A stretch of 64,000 bases of DNA from Planctomycetota bacterium (GTDB taxonomy: Bacteria; Planctomycetota; Planctomycetia; Pirellulales; UBA1268): positions 62,001-126,000 of the forward strand of contig VGZO01000002.1 in assembly GCA_016872555.1 (NCBI GenBank), written 5' to 3'. The translations under genes and the position numbers were made by a program. A model generated the notes under the pieces. The model searched no databases. It had not been told where the DNA came from and worked only from the letters and a program-made list of their open reading frames with translations. Shown one piece after another: positions 18,964-27,430 of the stretch (positions within the stretch are counted from its first letter, which is position 1; each line of letters opens with the position of its first letter).

Positions 18964-20457
18964 TCAAAGCGGACGGACGACCGACTGGCTCCGCCAGTAA
19001 TCGAACAGCGTCTCGATGGAGAGCACGCCGCCCCCCAGCCCGCTCTTGTTCACGCCACCGTACGGCACCCCGCGCGGGAAGACGTTGTGGGCGTTGATCC
19101 AACTGTTGCCGGCGACCATCGACTCGGCGACCCGCGCCGCCCGGCCGAGGTCACCGGTCCAGACGCTGTTGGCGAGGCCGTAGTCGGTGTCGTTGGCCAT
19201 CGCGATCGCCTCGTCCTCGCTGGAAAAACTCGCCACGTAGGCGACCGGTCCGAAGATCTCCTCGCGGGCGGCCACGTTGTCGAGCGTGCCGGCGAGCAGT
19301 GCCGGCTTGACGTAGAACCCCTGCCGCCCCGACACGTCGGCCGCGCCTCCGGCGAGCACCTGCTTCGCCCCCTGCTTGACTCCCTTCTCCAGGTACGAGA
19401 GCACCCGGGCCCGCTGCTTGGCATTGACGACCGGCCCCATCTGCGACGTGCCGTCCATCTGGTAGCCGACGCGGACCTGCTCCAAGCGCCGGCAGCACTC
19501 GTCGAGGAACCGCTCGTGGATCGAGCGGTGGACGATCCACCGTGTCGCGTCGCAGCACACCTGACCGGTGTGGAACGTGATCGCGCCGACGAGTTTCTCA
19601 GCCGTCGCCGCGACGTCGACATCGTCGAACACGACCGCCGCCCCCTTGCCCCCCAGTTCGAGCTTGACCGGCACGAGATTCCGACCGCAGGCCTCGGCAA
19701 CCATCCGCCCGACCTCGGGCGACCCGGTGAAGCTCATCCGCCGGATCCCAGGATGGGCCGACAGGGCGGCGCCCGTCACCTGACCGGAGCCGGGGATGAC
19801 GTTGATGACGCCGTCGGGGATGCCCACCTCGCGCGCCAGGCGCCCGAGGTAGATCGTCGACAGTGGTGTGTCCTCGGCCGGCTTGATGACCACGGTGTTG
19901 CCGGCGGCGAGCGCCGGCGAGATCCCCCAGCCGACGAGCAGGAAGGGGAAGTTCCAGGGGAAGATGAAGCCGCACGGCCCCCACGGGTGCCGCACCGTCC
20001 AGGCTTCGTGGCCGGCGACGGCCAGCACGTTGCGCCGCTGGACGTGGCACGCCATGTCGGTGAAGTAGCGGAGCGTGTCGACGAAGTTCTGGATGTCGCC
20101 CAGGGCCTGGGAATGGATCTTGCCGGCGTCGAGCGATTCGAGCTGGCCAAGGATCGGCTTGTGCTTCTCGACGGCGTCGGCGAGCCGGTGGAGCAGCGCC
20201 CCGCGTTCGCCGGGAGACAGCGTCGCCCAGCCACTGCGGCGAAACGCGTCGGCCGCGGCGTGGACGGCCCGGTCGACGTCGGCAGCGGAGAGGATGTGGA
20301 ACTCGGCCAGCGGCTCCCCCGAGCCGGGGTCGAGGGTCGCCATCGTCTCGCCGGTCGAGCCCTTCACCTCCTTGCCGCCGACGATCCCGCACAACGGCGC
20401 GGAAGCGAGGAACCGTTCGACTTCGGGAAGCAATCGCGGCGCGGCAGCGGTGGCCAT
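18964..20457 (-). CDS. NAD(P)+-dependent aldehyde dehydrogenase
   Basis: A 497-aa ALDH-superfamily enzyme that oxidises an aldehyde to the acid. Start 20457 has a GGAGAT site; upstream codons in the frame are not family-like. Motifs: GFIFPWNFPFLLVGWGISPAL and KPAEDTPLS (cofactor), FTGSPEVGR, the general-base block LELGGKGAAVVFDD, the nucleophile block TGQVCCDATRW, and EEIFGPVAYV with YGLANSVWT. It most resembles the betaine/indole-3-acetaldehyde-type classical ALDHs. It is flanked by two FAD oxidoreductases on the same strand, which suggests an amine or alcohol to aldehyde to acid route, but that is inference. Confidence 0.95.
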   Translation of the reverse strand: MATAAAPRLLPEVERFLASAPLCGIVGGKEVKGSTGETMATLDPGSGEPLAEFHILSAADVDRAVHAAADAFRRSGWATLSPGERGALLHRLADAVEKHKPILGQLESLDAGKIHSQALGDIQNFVDTLRYFTDMACHVQRRNVLAVAGHEAWTVRHPWGPCGFIFPWNFPFLLVGWGISPALAAGNTVVIKPAEDTPLSTIYLGRLAREVGIPDGVINVIPGSGQVTGAALSAHPGIRRMSFTGSPEVGRMVAEACGRNLVPVKLELGGKGAAVVFDDVDVAATAEKLVGAITFHTGQVCCDATRWIVHRSIHERFLDECCRRLEQVRVGYQMDGTSQMGPVVNAKQRARVLSYLEKGVKQGAKQVLAGGAADVSGRQGFYVKPALLAGTLDNVAAREEIFGPVAYVASFSSEDEAIAMANDTDYGLANSVWTGDLGRAARVAESMVAGNSWINAHNVFPRGVPYGGVNKSGLGGGVLSIETLFDYWRSQSVVRPL

Positions 20458-20560
20458 GACGGATCTCCGGCGGGCTGACGGGATCGAGGAGCCGCCCATA
20501 TTGACCGCTCGCCCGCGGAGACTGCAAGCAACCCCGTCCGTCGGGGCGACCAGGCCGGGC

Positions 20561-21625
20561 TCAGCCCGCGGCGAGGGCCCGCAGCAGCCAGCGTGCCGCG
20601 GCCATGCCGCTCGACGCCGCACCCTCCACCTTCGGGCCGGCGAAGGCGTCGCCGCAGCAGACGACCGGCGGGGCCGCCGAAACCGCCACCAGCGGCGTCG
20701 GCAGGATCGTGGTCGGCAAGGCGAACTTCCAACGCTGCAGCGACCGCGACACGATCGCCGTGGCGGGGTCACCGTCGAGCCACGGCCGCACGAGCCCCAC
20801 CAGCTCGTCGGCGACGGCGTCGGGGTCGGCGTCGAACCTCGCCCTGCTCCAATCCCCGGAGGCGTGCACGGTCAACGCCGGGACTGGCGAGACCCCCTTT
20901 TGGAAGTTGTCGGCGAGCCAGCTCACCGGTCCGGCGGCGAACTGGATCGCGCCCGGGGAGGGCACGAGGCTCGCCGAGCGGAGCTCGAGCATCAAGGCGA
21001 AGCACGGGTCGTAGGCGACCGTCCCCAGCGCGGCGAGCGCCTGCGGGTCGCCCTCCGCCACGAGCCCGCCGGCAGCGAACAGGTCGAGCGCCTGGGGCAC
21101 CGGTGCCGTGACGACCAGCGCCGCAGACGACAGCGTCTCGACGACGCCATCCTGCTCGACCGACAGGACGACGCGGTCGCCATTCCGCGCCGCGGCGACG
21201 GCGCGGACCCCGGTGCAGACCGTTGTCTCTGCCATCTCGGCCACCAGCCACTTGGGCAGATCGGTCATGCCGGAGGTGCCGCGCCAGCGAGAATGTCCAT
21301 CGGCCGCCGCCTCGGGCGGATCACCGACCGACGCGGCACGGTTGAAACCGTCGCACCATACTTCCGCGCGCCCGGCGGCATGAGCCGCGGAGGCGATCGC
21401 CCCGAACGCCCGACCACGGATCGTGAAAAACTGTGCTCCGTGGTCGCAGATCGCGCGGCCGACGCGCCTGGTCGCCATCCGGCCGCCGACACCACGTGAT
21501 TTCTCCACGATCATCACCGACCGGCCCGCTGCGGCGAGCTCGCGGGCGACACACAAACCCGCGATCCCGGCACCGACGACGACCACGTCGGGCGGTCCAC
21601 CGGTGGATCGGCTGCCGTCGCTCAC
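20561..21625 (-). CDS. Renalase-like FAD-dependent oxidoreductase
   Basis: A 354-aa flavoprotein starting at a GTG that overlaps the stop of the upstream membrane-protein gene (GTGA). The N-terminal dinucleotide motif VVVVGAGIAGLCVARELAAAG is followed by EKSRGVGGRMATRRVG and DHGAQFFTIRG, diagnostic of the renalase group of NAD(P)H-oxidising flavoproteins. The C-terminus has the FAD contact VVCCGDAFAGPKVEGAASSG. Bacterial renalases oxidise isomeric beta-NAD(P)H side products; whether this member does so is not shown. It precedes the aldehyde dehydrogenase gene on the same strand by about 100 nt. Confidence 0.85.
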   Translation of the reverse strand: MSDGSRSTGGPPDVVVVGAGIAGLCVARELAAAGRSVMIVEKSRGVGGRMATRRVGRAICDHGAQFFTIRGRAFGAIASAAHAAGRAEVWCDGFNRAASVGDPPEAAADGHSRWRGTSGMTDLPKWLVAEMAETTVCTGVRAVAAARNGDRVVLSVEQDGVVETLSSAALVVTAPVPQALDLFAAGGLVAEGDPQALAALGTVAYDPCFALMLELRSASLVPSPGAIQFAAGPVSWLADNFQKGVSPVPALTVHASGDWSRARFDADPDAVADELVGLVRPWLDGDPATAIVSRSLQRWKFALPTTILPTPLVAVSAAPPVVCCGDAFAGPKVEGAASSGMAAARWLLRALAAG

Positions 21626-22194
21626 GCGTCGGCCCCACCGACCGACGCAGCTCCCGCCCGATCACCTGCCGAGGCCGCCCGCCACGCGGCGACGAGGATC
21701 AGGGCGAACGGCACCCACCACGCCAGATCGTTGGTGAGGATGTTCCAGCCGAAGGCGAGGGGAAATCGACCAGAGAGGAGAGCACCCGCGAAACCGATCG
21801 GCCCGAGCACCTTGCCGAGCAGGCCGACGAGGACGACCGGCCAGTGCCGCAGCGGGTCGGTCGCAGCGCAGAGATAACCGATTCCGTACACGCCGACGAT
21901 CATCCCGATGCACTGCCAGAGTTCGGGATAATTCGGCACTTCCATGCCGACGGCCCGGAACGACCACTGGGGTGCGAGGATCGCCAGCGCCCCCCAGGCG
22001 AGGTTGTAGAATCCGGCGGCGGCAAGAACCCATCTCATCCAGGGGGCGGCGGCGACGGGCTGGCGGTCGGCCGACGCCAGCCGCGGACGTCCGCGGATCA
22101 TCACGTCGGTGAACACGCCGCTGGTCAGGCCGGTGGCGGCCATCGCGGCAGTCGCTGCCTCTCCCGCATTCCGCTCGACCGTGACCTGTCTCAT
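21622..22194 (-). CDS. Four-helix membrane protein of unknown function
   Basis: A 190-aa protein (start 22194, no strong ribosome site; longer in-frame starts are possible). Four hydrophobic segments are visible: WVLAAAGFYNLAWGALAIL, WQCIGMIVGVYGIGYLC, VVLVGLLGKVLGPIGFAGALL and LAWWVPFALILVAAW. The order of conserved Asn/Trp/Gly residues recalls small DoxX-like or oxidoreductase-associated membrane proteins, but no family can be named safely. Its stop overlaps the start of the renalase-like gene by 4 nt, so the two are probably co-translated and may form a membrane-linked redox unit. Confidence 0.7.
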   Translation of the reverse strand: MRQVTVERNAGEAATAAMAATGLTSGVFTDVMIRGRPRLASADRQPVAAAPWMRWVLAAAGFYNLAWGALAILAPQWSFRAVGMEVPNYPELWQCIGMIVGVYGIGYLCAATDPLRHWPVVLVGLLGKVLGPIGFAGALLSGRFPLAFGWNILTNDLAWWVPFALILVAAWRAASAGDRAGAASVGGADA

Positions 22195-22357
22195 CTCGCA
22201 CCCGTTTTCGAGGCTCTGGCACCGTCGGATCCCGGCGTCTCCATCTCCACTCCTCTTGTGAACCGCACGTCCGCCGGGGAGGTAACTGCCCCCCACCCCG
22301 TGACGGCGGGGCTGCGACGGGACCGCCCCCGTGGATCGCACGGCTGCCGTGACCGGC

Positions 22358-23164
22358 TCATTCACCGGGGAAAAGCAGCCTCATCGGCTCGGTGGTGCAC
22401 GGCATCCGGCAGCCGACGAGCACCTCGCCGGCCGCACATCCGGCCATCACGCCGGCCGTCTCGGCCATCGCCCGCACGCGGGGAAACACATGTGCCTTCT
22501 GCGCCGGGAATTGCGACTCGTAACAGCCGATCGCGCGGAGTTTCGTCTCCAGATGCCCGGCGATGTCGACGACGATCGGCCACTGCCCCGGGGGCGCCTC
22601 GGGGATGCCGGCGAAGAGGAAGTAGCCGAGCAACTGCGGTACGGTGTGGACCGGCAGGCCGGGAAACAAATCGTCCCACTTGGTCAGCCGCGAGTAGAAC
22701 ACGGCTGCCTCGGTGAGCGCGACCGCCTCGGCATGGTCGGGCGACGCCAGAGGCGTCTTGGCCGCGATCCCCAGCACCAGCCCCGGCCGATGGCGGCGGA
22801 AGACCGTGGCCAGCGCGACGCGGGCCTCGAAGCAATCGAACAACCGTCGATTGGGGAAGCCGAGGTGCTCACGGTGGACGGCGCCCAGCACCCGGGCCGC
22901 CGCCGCCGCCTCGGCGAGGCGCTGCTCGGGGCCGCTCGACCGCGGGGTCGGCTCGCCGTCGGTGAAGTCGACAATGCCCACCGAGAAACCCTGCGCGGCC
23001 AACAGCGCGAGCGTGCCGCCGCAGCCGATCTCGACGTCGTCGGGATGGGCGCCGACCGCGATCACGTCGAGTTGCCTCGGCGCGCCGCCGGCAGCGAAGC
23101 CGTCGCTCCACCGCCACGCCCTGCGCGCCGGCCCCGTCTCGTCGCTCGAGCGGGGCGCTGTCAC
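22358..23164 (-). CDS. PIG-L/LmbE-family deacetylase (BshB1-like)
   Basis: A 268-aa zinc hydrolase. GTG 23164 overlaps the TGA of the upstream methyltransferase gene (GTGA). The zinc motif AVGAHPDDVEIGCGGTLALL (His-Pro-Asp-Asp) lies near residue 30, with FTDGEPT, HLGFPNRRLFDC and the third-ligand region LASPDHAEA further on. This order matches bacillithiol-type N-acetylglucosaminyl-malate deacetylases and related de-N-acetylases of sugar conjugates. No other bacillithiol gene is in the window, so the substrate is uncertain. Coupling to a CbiE/CbiT-type gene is unusual and may be a shared-transcript accident. Confidence 0.88.
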   Translation of the reverse strand: MTAPRSSDETGPARRAWRWSDGFAAGGAPRQLDVIAVGAHPDDVEIGCGGTLALLAAQGFSVGIVDFTDGEPTPRSSGPEQRLAEAAAAARVLGAVHREHLGFPNRRLFDCFEARVALATVFRRHRPGLVLGIAAKTPLASPDHAEAVALTEAAVFYSRLTKWDDLFPGLPVHTVPQLLGYFLFAGIPEAPPGQWPIVVDIAGHLETKLRAIGCYESQFPAQKAHVFPRVRAMAETAGVMAGCAAGEVLVGCRMPCTTEPMRLLFPGE

Positions 23165-24399
23165 GGCTTGGTGGCGGCGATGAGGAAGGTGGGATTGAGC
23201 GACTCGAACCGGATCCGGTCGAGCTGCTCGACGCCGCGGGCGATCGTCACCAGCCAGTAGGCCGCGTCGCCGCTGCGGGCGCGGAGCAGCGCGTGGACGG
23301 TTGCCAGATTCTCGATGCTCTGGCAGGCGGTGACGAGGCGCCCCCCGGCGCGGAGCCGCTTCCACGCCTCCTCGACGAGCATCGTCACGTCGCGGCCGCT
23401 GCCGCCGACGTAGATCGCGTCCGGGTCGGGGAGGTCGGCCCAAGCCTCGGGAGCCCGCCCGAGGATCGGCGTGAGGTTGCCGATCCGGAAACGCTCGGCG
23501 TTGGAGCCGATCAGGCGATGGTCGTCGGGATCCATCTCGATGGCGAACACCCGGCCCGACGCGGCGATCCGCGCCGCCTCCAGACCGACCGATCCACTCC
23601 CCGCGCCGACATCCCAGACGACGCTGTCGGGGCGGAGCGACAGTTCCGCCAGCGCCAGCGAGCGGACTTCCGCCGGCGTCAGCAGCCCCCGCTTGGGGCG
23701 TGACTGGAGAAAGCTTTCGTCGCGGTTGCCGAACAGCCGCTCGCCGACCTGCCCCGGCTTGTCGGTGACCGTGGCCTTGCGGACCAGGATCATCACGTTG
23801 AGCGGCCCGAACGCGTCGGCGGCGATGTCGGCGAGGCTTCCCTGCGTGACGCGTTCGTCGGGGCTGCCGAGATTCTCGCAGACGTACGCCTGGAACGAGT
23901 CGATGCCGTCGTCGAGCAGCGTTCGGGCGACGGCCGGTGGCGGCCACTGGTCGCTGGTGAACAAGCCGACCGTGTCGGCGCCGCGGATCCGGTCGAGGAC
24001 GCGCTCGATCGACTGCCCGGAGAGGTTGGCGAGAAACGCCTCCTCCCAGCTTTCCTTCACGCGCGCGAACGCCAACTGCATGCTGCTGACGTGCGGCACG
24101 ACCTCGAACCGCTCCTTGCCGAGCCGGCCGCAGACGTAGCGCGCGGTGCCATAAAACAGCGGGTCGCCCGACGCGAGCACGACGAGATCGGCGTCGGTGG
24201 TGCACTCGATCCGCTCGACGAGATCCTCGAGCCCGGCGACCGTCTCGAGCCGGTCGGCGACCGCCTCGGGGAGGAGCGACCGGCACGACTCCGGGCCGAC
24301 CAACCGCTTCGCGCCCTCGACGAGGCGACGGGCATGCGCGGTGACGCCTTCGAGGCCGTCGTCGCCGATACCGACGATGTGGACCCTGCCCGTCGCCAC
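23161..24399 (-). CDS. cobL: CobL-type precorrin-6Y C5,15-methyltransferase (CbiE-CbiT fusion)
   Basis: A 412-aa fusion. The N-terminal half (about 1-200) is a tetrapyrrole methylase with IVGIGDDGLEGVTAHARRLV and LASGDPLFYGTARYVCGRLG; the C-terminal half (about 225-412) is a CbiT-like SAM methyltransferase/decarboxylase with VWDVGAGSGSVGLEAARIA and AIEMDPDDHRLIGSNAERF. GTG 24399 has a GGAGG site close upstream. In aerobic cobalamin synthesis CobL methylates C5 and C15 and decarboxylates precorrin-6. No other cob gene is seen in the window. The gene may be an orphan or part of a scattered pathway. It overlaps the PIG-L gene by 4 nt. Confidence 0.9.
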   Translation of the reverse strand: MATGRVHIVGIGDDGLEGVTAHARRLVEGAKRLVGPESCRSLLPEAVADRLETVAGLEDLVERIECTTDADLVVLASGDPLFYGTARYVCGRLGKERFEVVPHVSSMQLAFARVKESWEEAFLANLSGQSIERVLDRIRGADTVGLFTSDQWPPPAVARTLLDDGIDSFQAYVCENLGSPDERVTQGSLADIAADAFGPLNVMILVRKATVTDKPGQVGERLFGNRDESFLQSRPKRGLLTPAEVRSLALAELSLRPDSVVWDVGAGSGSVGLEAARIAASGRVFAIEMDPDDHRLIGSNAERFRIGNLTPILGRAPEAWADLPDPDAIYVGGSGRDVTMLVEEAWKRLRAGGRLVTACQSIENLATVHALLRARSGDAAYWLVTIARGVEQLDRIRFESLNPTFLIAATKP

Positions 24400-24555
24400 C
24401 CATCCTCCCCTGCCTGTCGGCCAACGCAGCTTCTCGGGCCCGCTGACGCCTCCGGCGACCGCGGCTGAAGCTCCCCAGCGCCGGTCACCGCGTCCGGCGG
24501 CGAGTCCCTCGGCGGGATCGCAGCAGCGCCGCGGGCATCCTGCACCCGGGGGCGG

Positions 24556-24888
24556 TCAGGCCTGGAATGAACTGCCGCAGCCGCACGACTTCTTCGCGTT
24601 CGGGTTGTTGAACGTGAACCCGCGCTTGTCGATCGACTCGTGGAAATCGAGCGTCGTGCCGTCGAGGTACAGGTCGCTCTTCTTGTCGACGACGACCGCG
24701 ACGCCGTGCTGGTCCGACTTGGAGTCGAGTTTCGGGTCCCACGCCTTGTCGAAGCCGAGCGAGTACTGGAATCCGCTGCAGCCGCCGCCGGCCACGCCGA
24801 CGCGGAGCACCGTGTCGGGCTCCATCTTCTGGTCGAGCATGATCTTCTTGACTTCGCTGGCGGCCTTTTCCGTGAGCATCACCGACAT
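24556..24888 (-). CDS. A-type iron-sulfur carrier (IscA/ErpA/HesB family)
   Basis: A 110-aa protein that accepts and delivers Fe-S clusters. It begins MLTEKAASEVKKIM and carries the three ligand cysteines: one in RVGVAGGGCSGFQYSL and two in the C-terminal CGCGSSF. The NPNAKKSCGCG ending is the family signature. Length is standard. A cysteine desulfurase gene lies 2.5 kb away on the same strand (27431-28633) but not in the same operon. A good sigma-70-like promoter is found 69 nt upstream, so the gene is likely transcribed on its own. Confidence 0.95.
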   Translation of the reverse strand: MSVMLTEKAASEVKKIMLDQKMEPDTVLRVGVAGGGCSGFQYSLGFDKAWDPKLDSKSDQHGVAVVVDKKSDLYLDGTTLDFHESIDKRGFTFNNPNAKKSCGCGSSFQA

Positions 24889-24956
24889 CGTGCTGGCTCC
24901 TCTGGCAACGGGCGTACAGGAACGGAAAGGAAGCGATCTCCGACGGGCAACTTCGA

Positions 24957-24986
24957 ACTATAGTCGCCAACGCGCGGAGGTGGCAA
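24957..24986 (-). promoter_or_regulatory. Sigma-70-like promoter of the A-type carrier gene
   Basis: On the minus strand TTGCCA (24986-24981) and TATAGT (24962-24957) are separated by 18 nt, giving a start site about 75 nt before the ATG at 24888. It is the best -35/-10 pair found in this gap. Activity is inferred from sequence only. Confidence 0.5.
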
Positions 24987-25155
24987 TTCTGCCGTCGCTG
25001 CGGCACCTTTTGCGGGGAACCGGGCTGTTGTCGACCCGGGAGCCGGTCCTCGCCCCGGACTCCGGGGTGGTGTCTCCGACGCGGTCTCGCGGGGCTCACG
25101 GTTGACGGCGTCCATCGTCCCGGGTGGTCGCCGCCGTCGCATGGCGGCCGAACGC

Positions 25156-25184
25156 TTGTCCCGATCGCCGCAACCATCTATCAT
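25156..25184 (+). promoter_or_regulatory. Sigma-70-like promoter upstream of the second DUF1559 gene
   Basis: TTGTCC (25156-25161) and TATCAT (25179-25184) are 17 nt apart. The -10 sits inside a short inverted repeat, CATCT-n6-AGATG. The leader to the ATG at 25367 would be about 175 nt and holds no gene. The rest of the 24889-25366 gap shows nothing else clear. Confidence 0.5.
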
Positions 25185-25366
25185 CAGATGTGGGGATTGG
25201 GGAACGTTTCGGGACACGCGCGGCACGTCGGCGAGTTCGTGGCCGCTAATCCGCCCCGCTGATCCATTCATCCATCTCGTTCGAGTTGGTGCGCTCGTCT
25301 GTCCAGGGCCGTTTCATGCTCGTCCTTTTTTCTTTTCATCCATGTTCGAGTCCAGGAGGCTCTCCC

Positions 25367-26434
25367 ATGAAAACCCACAAACGCGACGGGTTCACGCTCG
25401 TCGAATTGCTGGTGGTCATCGCGATCATCGGCACGCTCGTTGGCCTTCTCCTGCCTGCCGTCCAAGCGGCGCGTGAGTCGGCCCGGCGCTCGCAGTGCTC
25501 CAACAACCTGAAGCAGCAAGGGCTCGCGTTCCAAAACCACCACGACGCCCTCCAGGCGTTCCCCAACGGCGGCGCGGGAACGTCGTGGTGGGCCACGCCC
25601 TACAGCCAAGAGACGTGGGGGCATTCGCAATGGGTGCGCCTCCTTCCTTACATGGAGGAAGGGGCGATGTACGGGCGGCTCAGGTTCAACGCCAGGGGCT
25701 CGACTCCGGTCGGGTTCAGCTCCGGCTGGGACGGCAATTCCGCCGTCTGGCAGGACAAGCGGATCAAGATGCTGATCTGCCCGTCGTCGTCGCTGCAGCG
25801 CAACCCCGCGTGGAACAACTTCGTCAGTTCGTACTACGGCATCGCGGGTGCCACCCCGATGCAGTTCGGCCCGCAGACCAACGGTCGGTTCCAGAGCACC
25901 GAGGGCATGGCCTTCAACGACGACAACGCCTGGGGCATCACTTCCGGGCGCGGGATGGTGCCGAACTACGGGAACGGAACCGCGGGCGTCTCCGGCGATG
26001 CGTGCGGCCCACAGATTCTCGGGATCAACATGGCGCGGTGCTCCGACGGCACGTCGAAGACGCTGCTCGTCGGCGAGATGAGTGAACTGGTCTTCGACGC
26101 GACCGGCGCGAATGGCCAGGACCGTCGCCCGTCGCGAAATTGGGGTTGGCACATGGGCGGCTTGTCGGGCTGGCGTGATTGGGCTCCGCACACCAACAAC
26201 GTCACCCTTCGCTACACGCCCAACGCACGGGTGCTGAATCAGCAGGGCGTCGACGACTGGACTGGGTGGGCCGATGCCTCGCCGGCCAATCCCCCGCTGA
26301 CCTCGGCCCACCCCGGTGGCGTGATGACACTCCGTGTCGATGGGTCGGTCCAATTCCTCTCCGACAATGTCGACATGGAGACGATGACGCTCCTCGCCAT
26401 CCGCGACGACCGCCTGAACTTCAGCGCCGACTGA
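25367..26434 (+). CDS. DUF1559 pseudo-pilin (second copy)
   Basis: A 355-aa protein. ATG 25367 has an AGGAGG site and sets the prepilin motif [17 protein letters not shown] at residues 7-23; 27 upstream in-frame codons are discarded. The N-terminal helix and the block [20 protein letters not shown] are almost identical in sequence to the copy at 2604-3629, while the middle differs and the C-terminus ends [20 protein letters not shown]. It is a type II-like pseudopilin of unknown role, followed by a 59-aa lipoprotein, as DUF1559 genes often are. A 16-bp hairpin follows the stop. Confidence 0.95.
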   Translation: MKTHKRDGFTLVELLVVIAIIGTLVGLLLPAVQAARESARRSQCSNNLKQQGLAFQNHHDALQAFPNGGAGTSWWATPYSQETWGHSQWVRLLPYMEEGAMYGRLRFNARGSTPVGFSSGWDGNSAVWQDKRIKMLICPSSSLQRNPAWNNFVSSYYGIAGATPMQFGPQTNGRFQSTEGMAFNDDNAWGITSGRGMVPNYGNGTAGVSGDACGPQILGINMARCSDGTSKTLLVGEMSELVFDATGANGQDRRPSRNWGWHMGGLSGWRDWAPHTNNVTLRYTPNARVLNQQGVDDWTGWADASPANPPLTSAHPGGVMTLRVDGSVQFLSDNVDMETMTLLAIRDDRLNFSAD

Positions 26435-26479
26435 GCGAGCGGACCGCCAGGAAAGCCCGTGGTCAAAACTGATTCGAGA

Positions 26480-26516
26480 CGCCCCTTCCCCGGGTGAACA
26501 ACCCGGGGAAGGGGCG
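26480..26516 (+). terminator. Strong hairpin after the DUF1559 gene
   Basis: GCCCCTTCCCCGGGT and its exact complement ACCCGGGGAAGGGGC flank a 5-nt GAACA loop; one more C-G pair closes the base (16 bp). It is 45 nt after the stop and before the small lipoprotein gene, as at the other DUF1559 locus. No U tract follows. Confidence 0.7.
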
Positions 26517-26645
26517 ACATCGTCGCCTGCAGCGATGAGCACTCGCCAATCCTCGCTCCGCGGGGTGGGTCCTCGCGACGCGTGCCGGTTCGCGTATCCG
26601 GGTCTCGAGCTCCTCCGGTTTCCGCATCCACTGTTTGGAGAATCG

Positions 26646-26825
26646 ATGATGATCCGCTCGTCTGGGTCGATCGCTCTGCTCGGCATCGTCGTGCTCGGTT
26701 TGGCCGGTTGTGGCGGTCCCACACCACCTTCGAAGGAGGCCCAAGAGCAAAAGCTCAAGGAAACCGAGTCGTCGATGGACAAGGGCATGGACGCGATGAA
26801 GGGGATGAAAAACATCAAGCGCTGA
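26646..26825 (+). CDS. 59-aa lipoprotein
   Basis: A short secreted protein with a canonical signal and lipobox (LLGIVVLGLAGC) and a charged mature part of about 35 residues, rich in Lys, Glu and Met and ending in DAMKGMKNIKR. ATG 26646 has a GGAG site; a second ATG follows directly. Small lipoproteins of this kind, with the same GCGG start to the mature part, commonly follow DUF1559 genes in planctomycetes. No function is known. Confidence 0.75.
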   Translation: MMIRSSGSIALLGIVVLGLAGCGGPTPPSKEAQEQKLKETESSMDKGMDAMKGMKNIKR

Positions 26826-26950
26826 CGCGCTGGCCTTGCGAAAAGGCCGTTGCCAACTGCATGCCAGGCGAAACCAGTGACCCCGCCGAGCGTTTTTCGA
26901 CATGCTCAGGTGGTCATGGTCGGGCCGATGGCGACCAGGCAATGCCCGGG

Positions 26951-27002
26951 GTTTCCCGCGGTCGCCTGAATGGGCACCGTCCTCGGCTGGCTTTGTCCAC
27001 GG
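26951..27002. repeat. Dispersed intergenic repeat, copy 2
   Basis: This copy carries the same two exact blocks (16 nt and 14 nt, same order) as 7894-7972, with a shorter middle. It lies 45 nt before the DUF433 gene. GGCGACC, just upstream (26929-26935 region), can pair with GGTCGCC inside the first block, so a hairpin is also possible here as in copy 1. Confidence 0.55.
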
Positions 27003-27046
27003 CCAGTGAGTCCGTGACGAAAATCTTCACGATCGGATTCGCGCCC

Positions 27047-27370
27047 ATGTCGACCGGCCCCCTCTACCCGCATGTCACCATCGATGCGAACTGCAGGGCG
27101 ATCATCGCTGGCACGCGCTATACGGTGGAGCACCTCGCGGCGGAGCAGTACTACCTCGGCTGGTCAGCCGAGGAAATCCTGCGCCAGCATCCCGACCTCC
27201 GGCCCGCCGAGGTCTACGCGGCGCTCGCGTTTTTTCACGACCATCACGACTCGATTCTGGCCGCGATCGAGTCGGGCCGCTCCCGAGCCGACATGGCCCG
27301 GGGGCCGGAGTCGATCTCCCGCGATGAATTGTTGAATCGGTGCCGCGTCGCCCTCTTGCAGGACCGCTGA
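27047..27370 (+). CDS. DUF433 protein (antitoxin-like), apparently without a toxin partner
   Basis: A 107-aa protein with the DUF433 fold: VTIDANCRAIIAGTRYTVEHL, then YYLGWSAEEILRQHPDLRPAEVYAALAFFHDHH. The helical pattern is the small winged-helix-like module found in VapB-like antitoxins, which normally precedes a DUF5615 PIN-like toxin gene. Here the next gene is on the other strand and 60 nt away, so no toxin is visible. ATG 27047 is chosen by homology; there is no strong ribosome site. The C-terminal tail (ADMARGPESISRDELLNRC) is charged. A dispersed repeat lies in its leader. Confidence 0.8.
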   Translation: MSTGPLYPHVTIDANCRAIIAGTRYTVEHLAAEQYYLGWSAEEILRQHPDLRPAEVYAALAFFHDHHDSILAAIESGRSRADMARGPESISRDELLNRCRVALLQDR

Positions 27371-27390
27371 AAGGTGGCCCTTGCCACCTT
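27371..27390 (+). terminator. Short hairpin after the DUF433 gene
   Basis: AAGGTGGC and GCCACCTT pair across a CCTT loop (8 bp), starting at the base after the stop codon. It also lies 40 nt beyond the stop of the convergent cysteine desulfurase gene and could serve both. Confidence 0.5.
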
Positions 27391-27430
27391 GACGGACGTG
27401 CACGTGCCTGCCGCCTGCCGCAAGACCCGC

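Noticed and set aside
12821-19000. 2059-codon plus-strand open frame
   Set aside because: It is the antisense shadow of the 1325-aa multidomain gene and its neighbours. Its protein is His/Arg/Gly-rich with no domain; all motifs lie on the minus strand.
25228-25300. Possible tRNA near a GTTCGAGTT stretch
   Set aside because: No acceptor stem, anticodon arm or D-arm could be paired around it.
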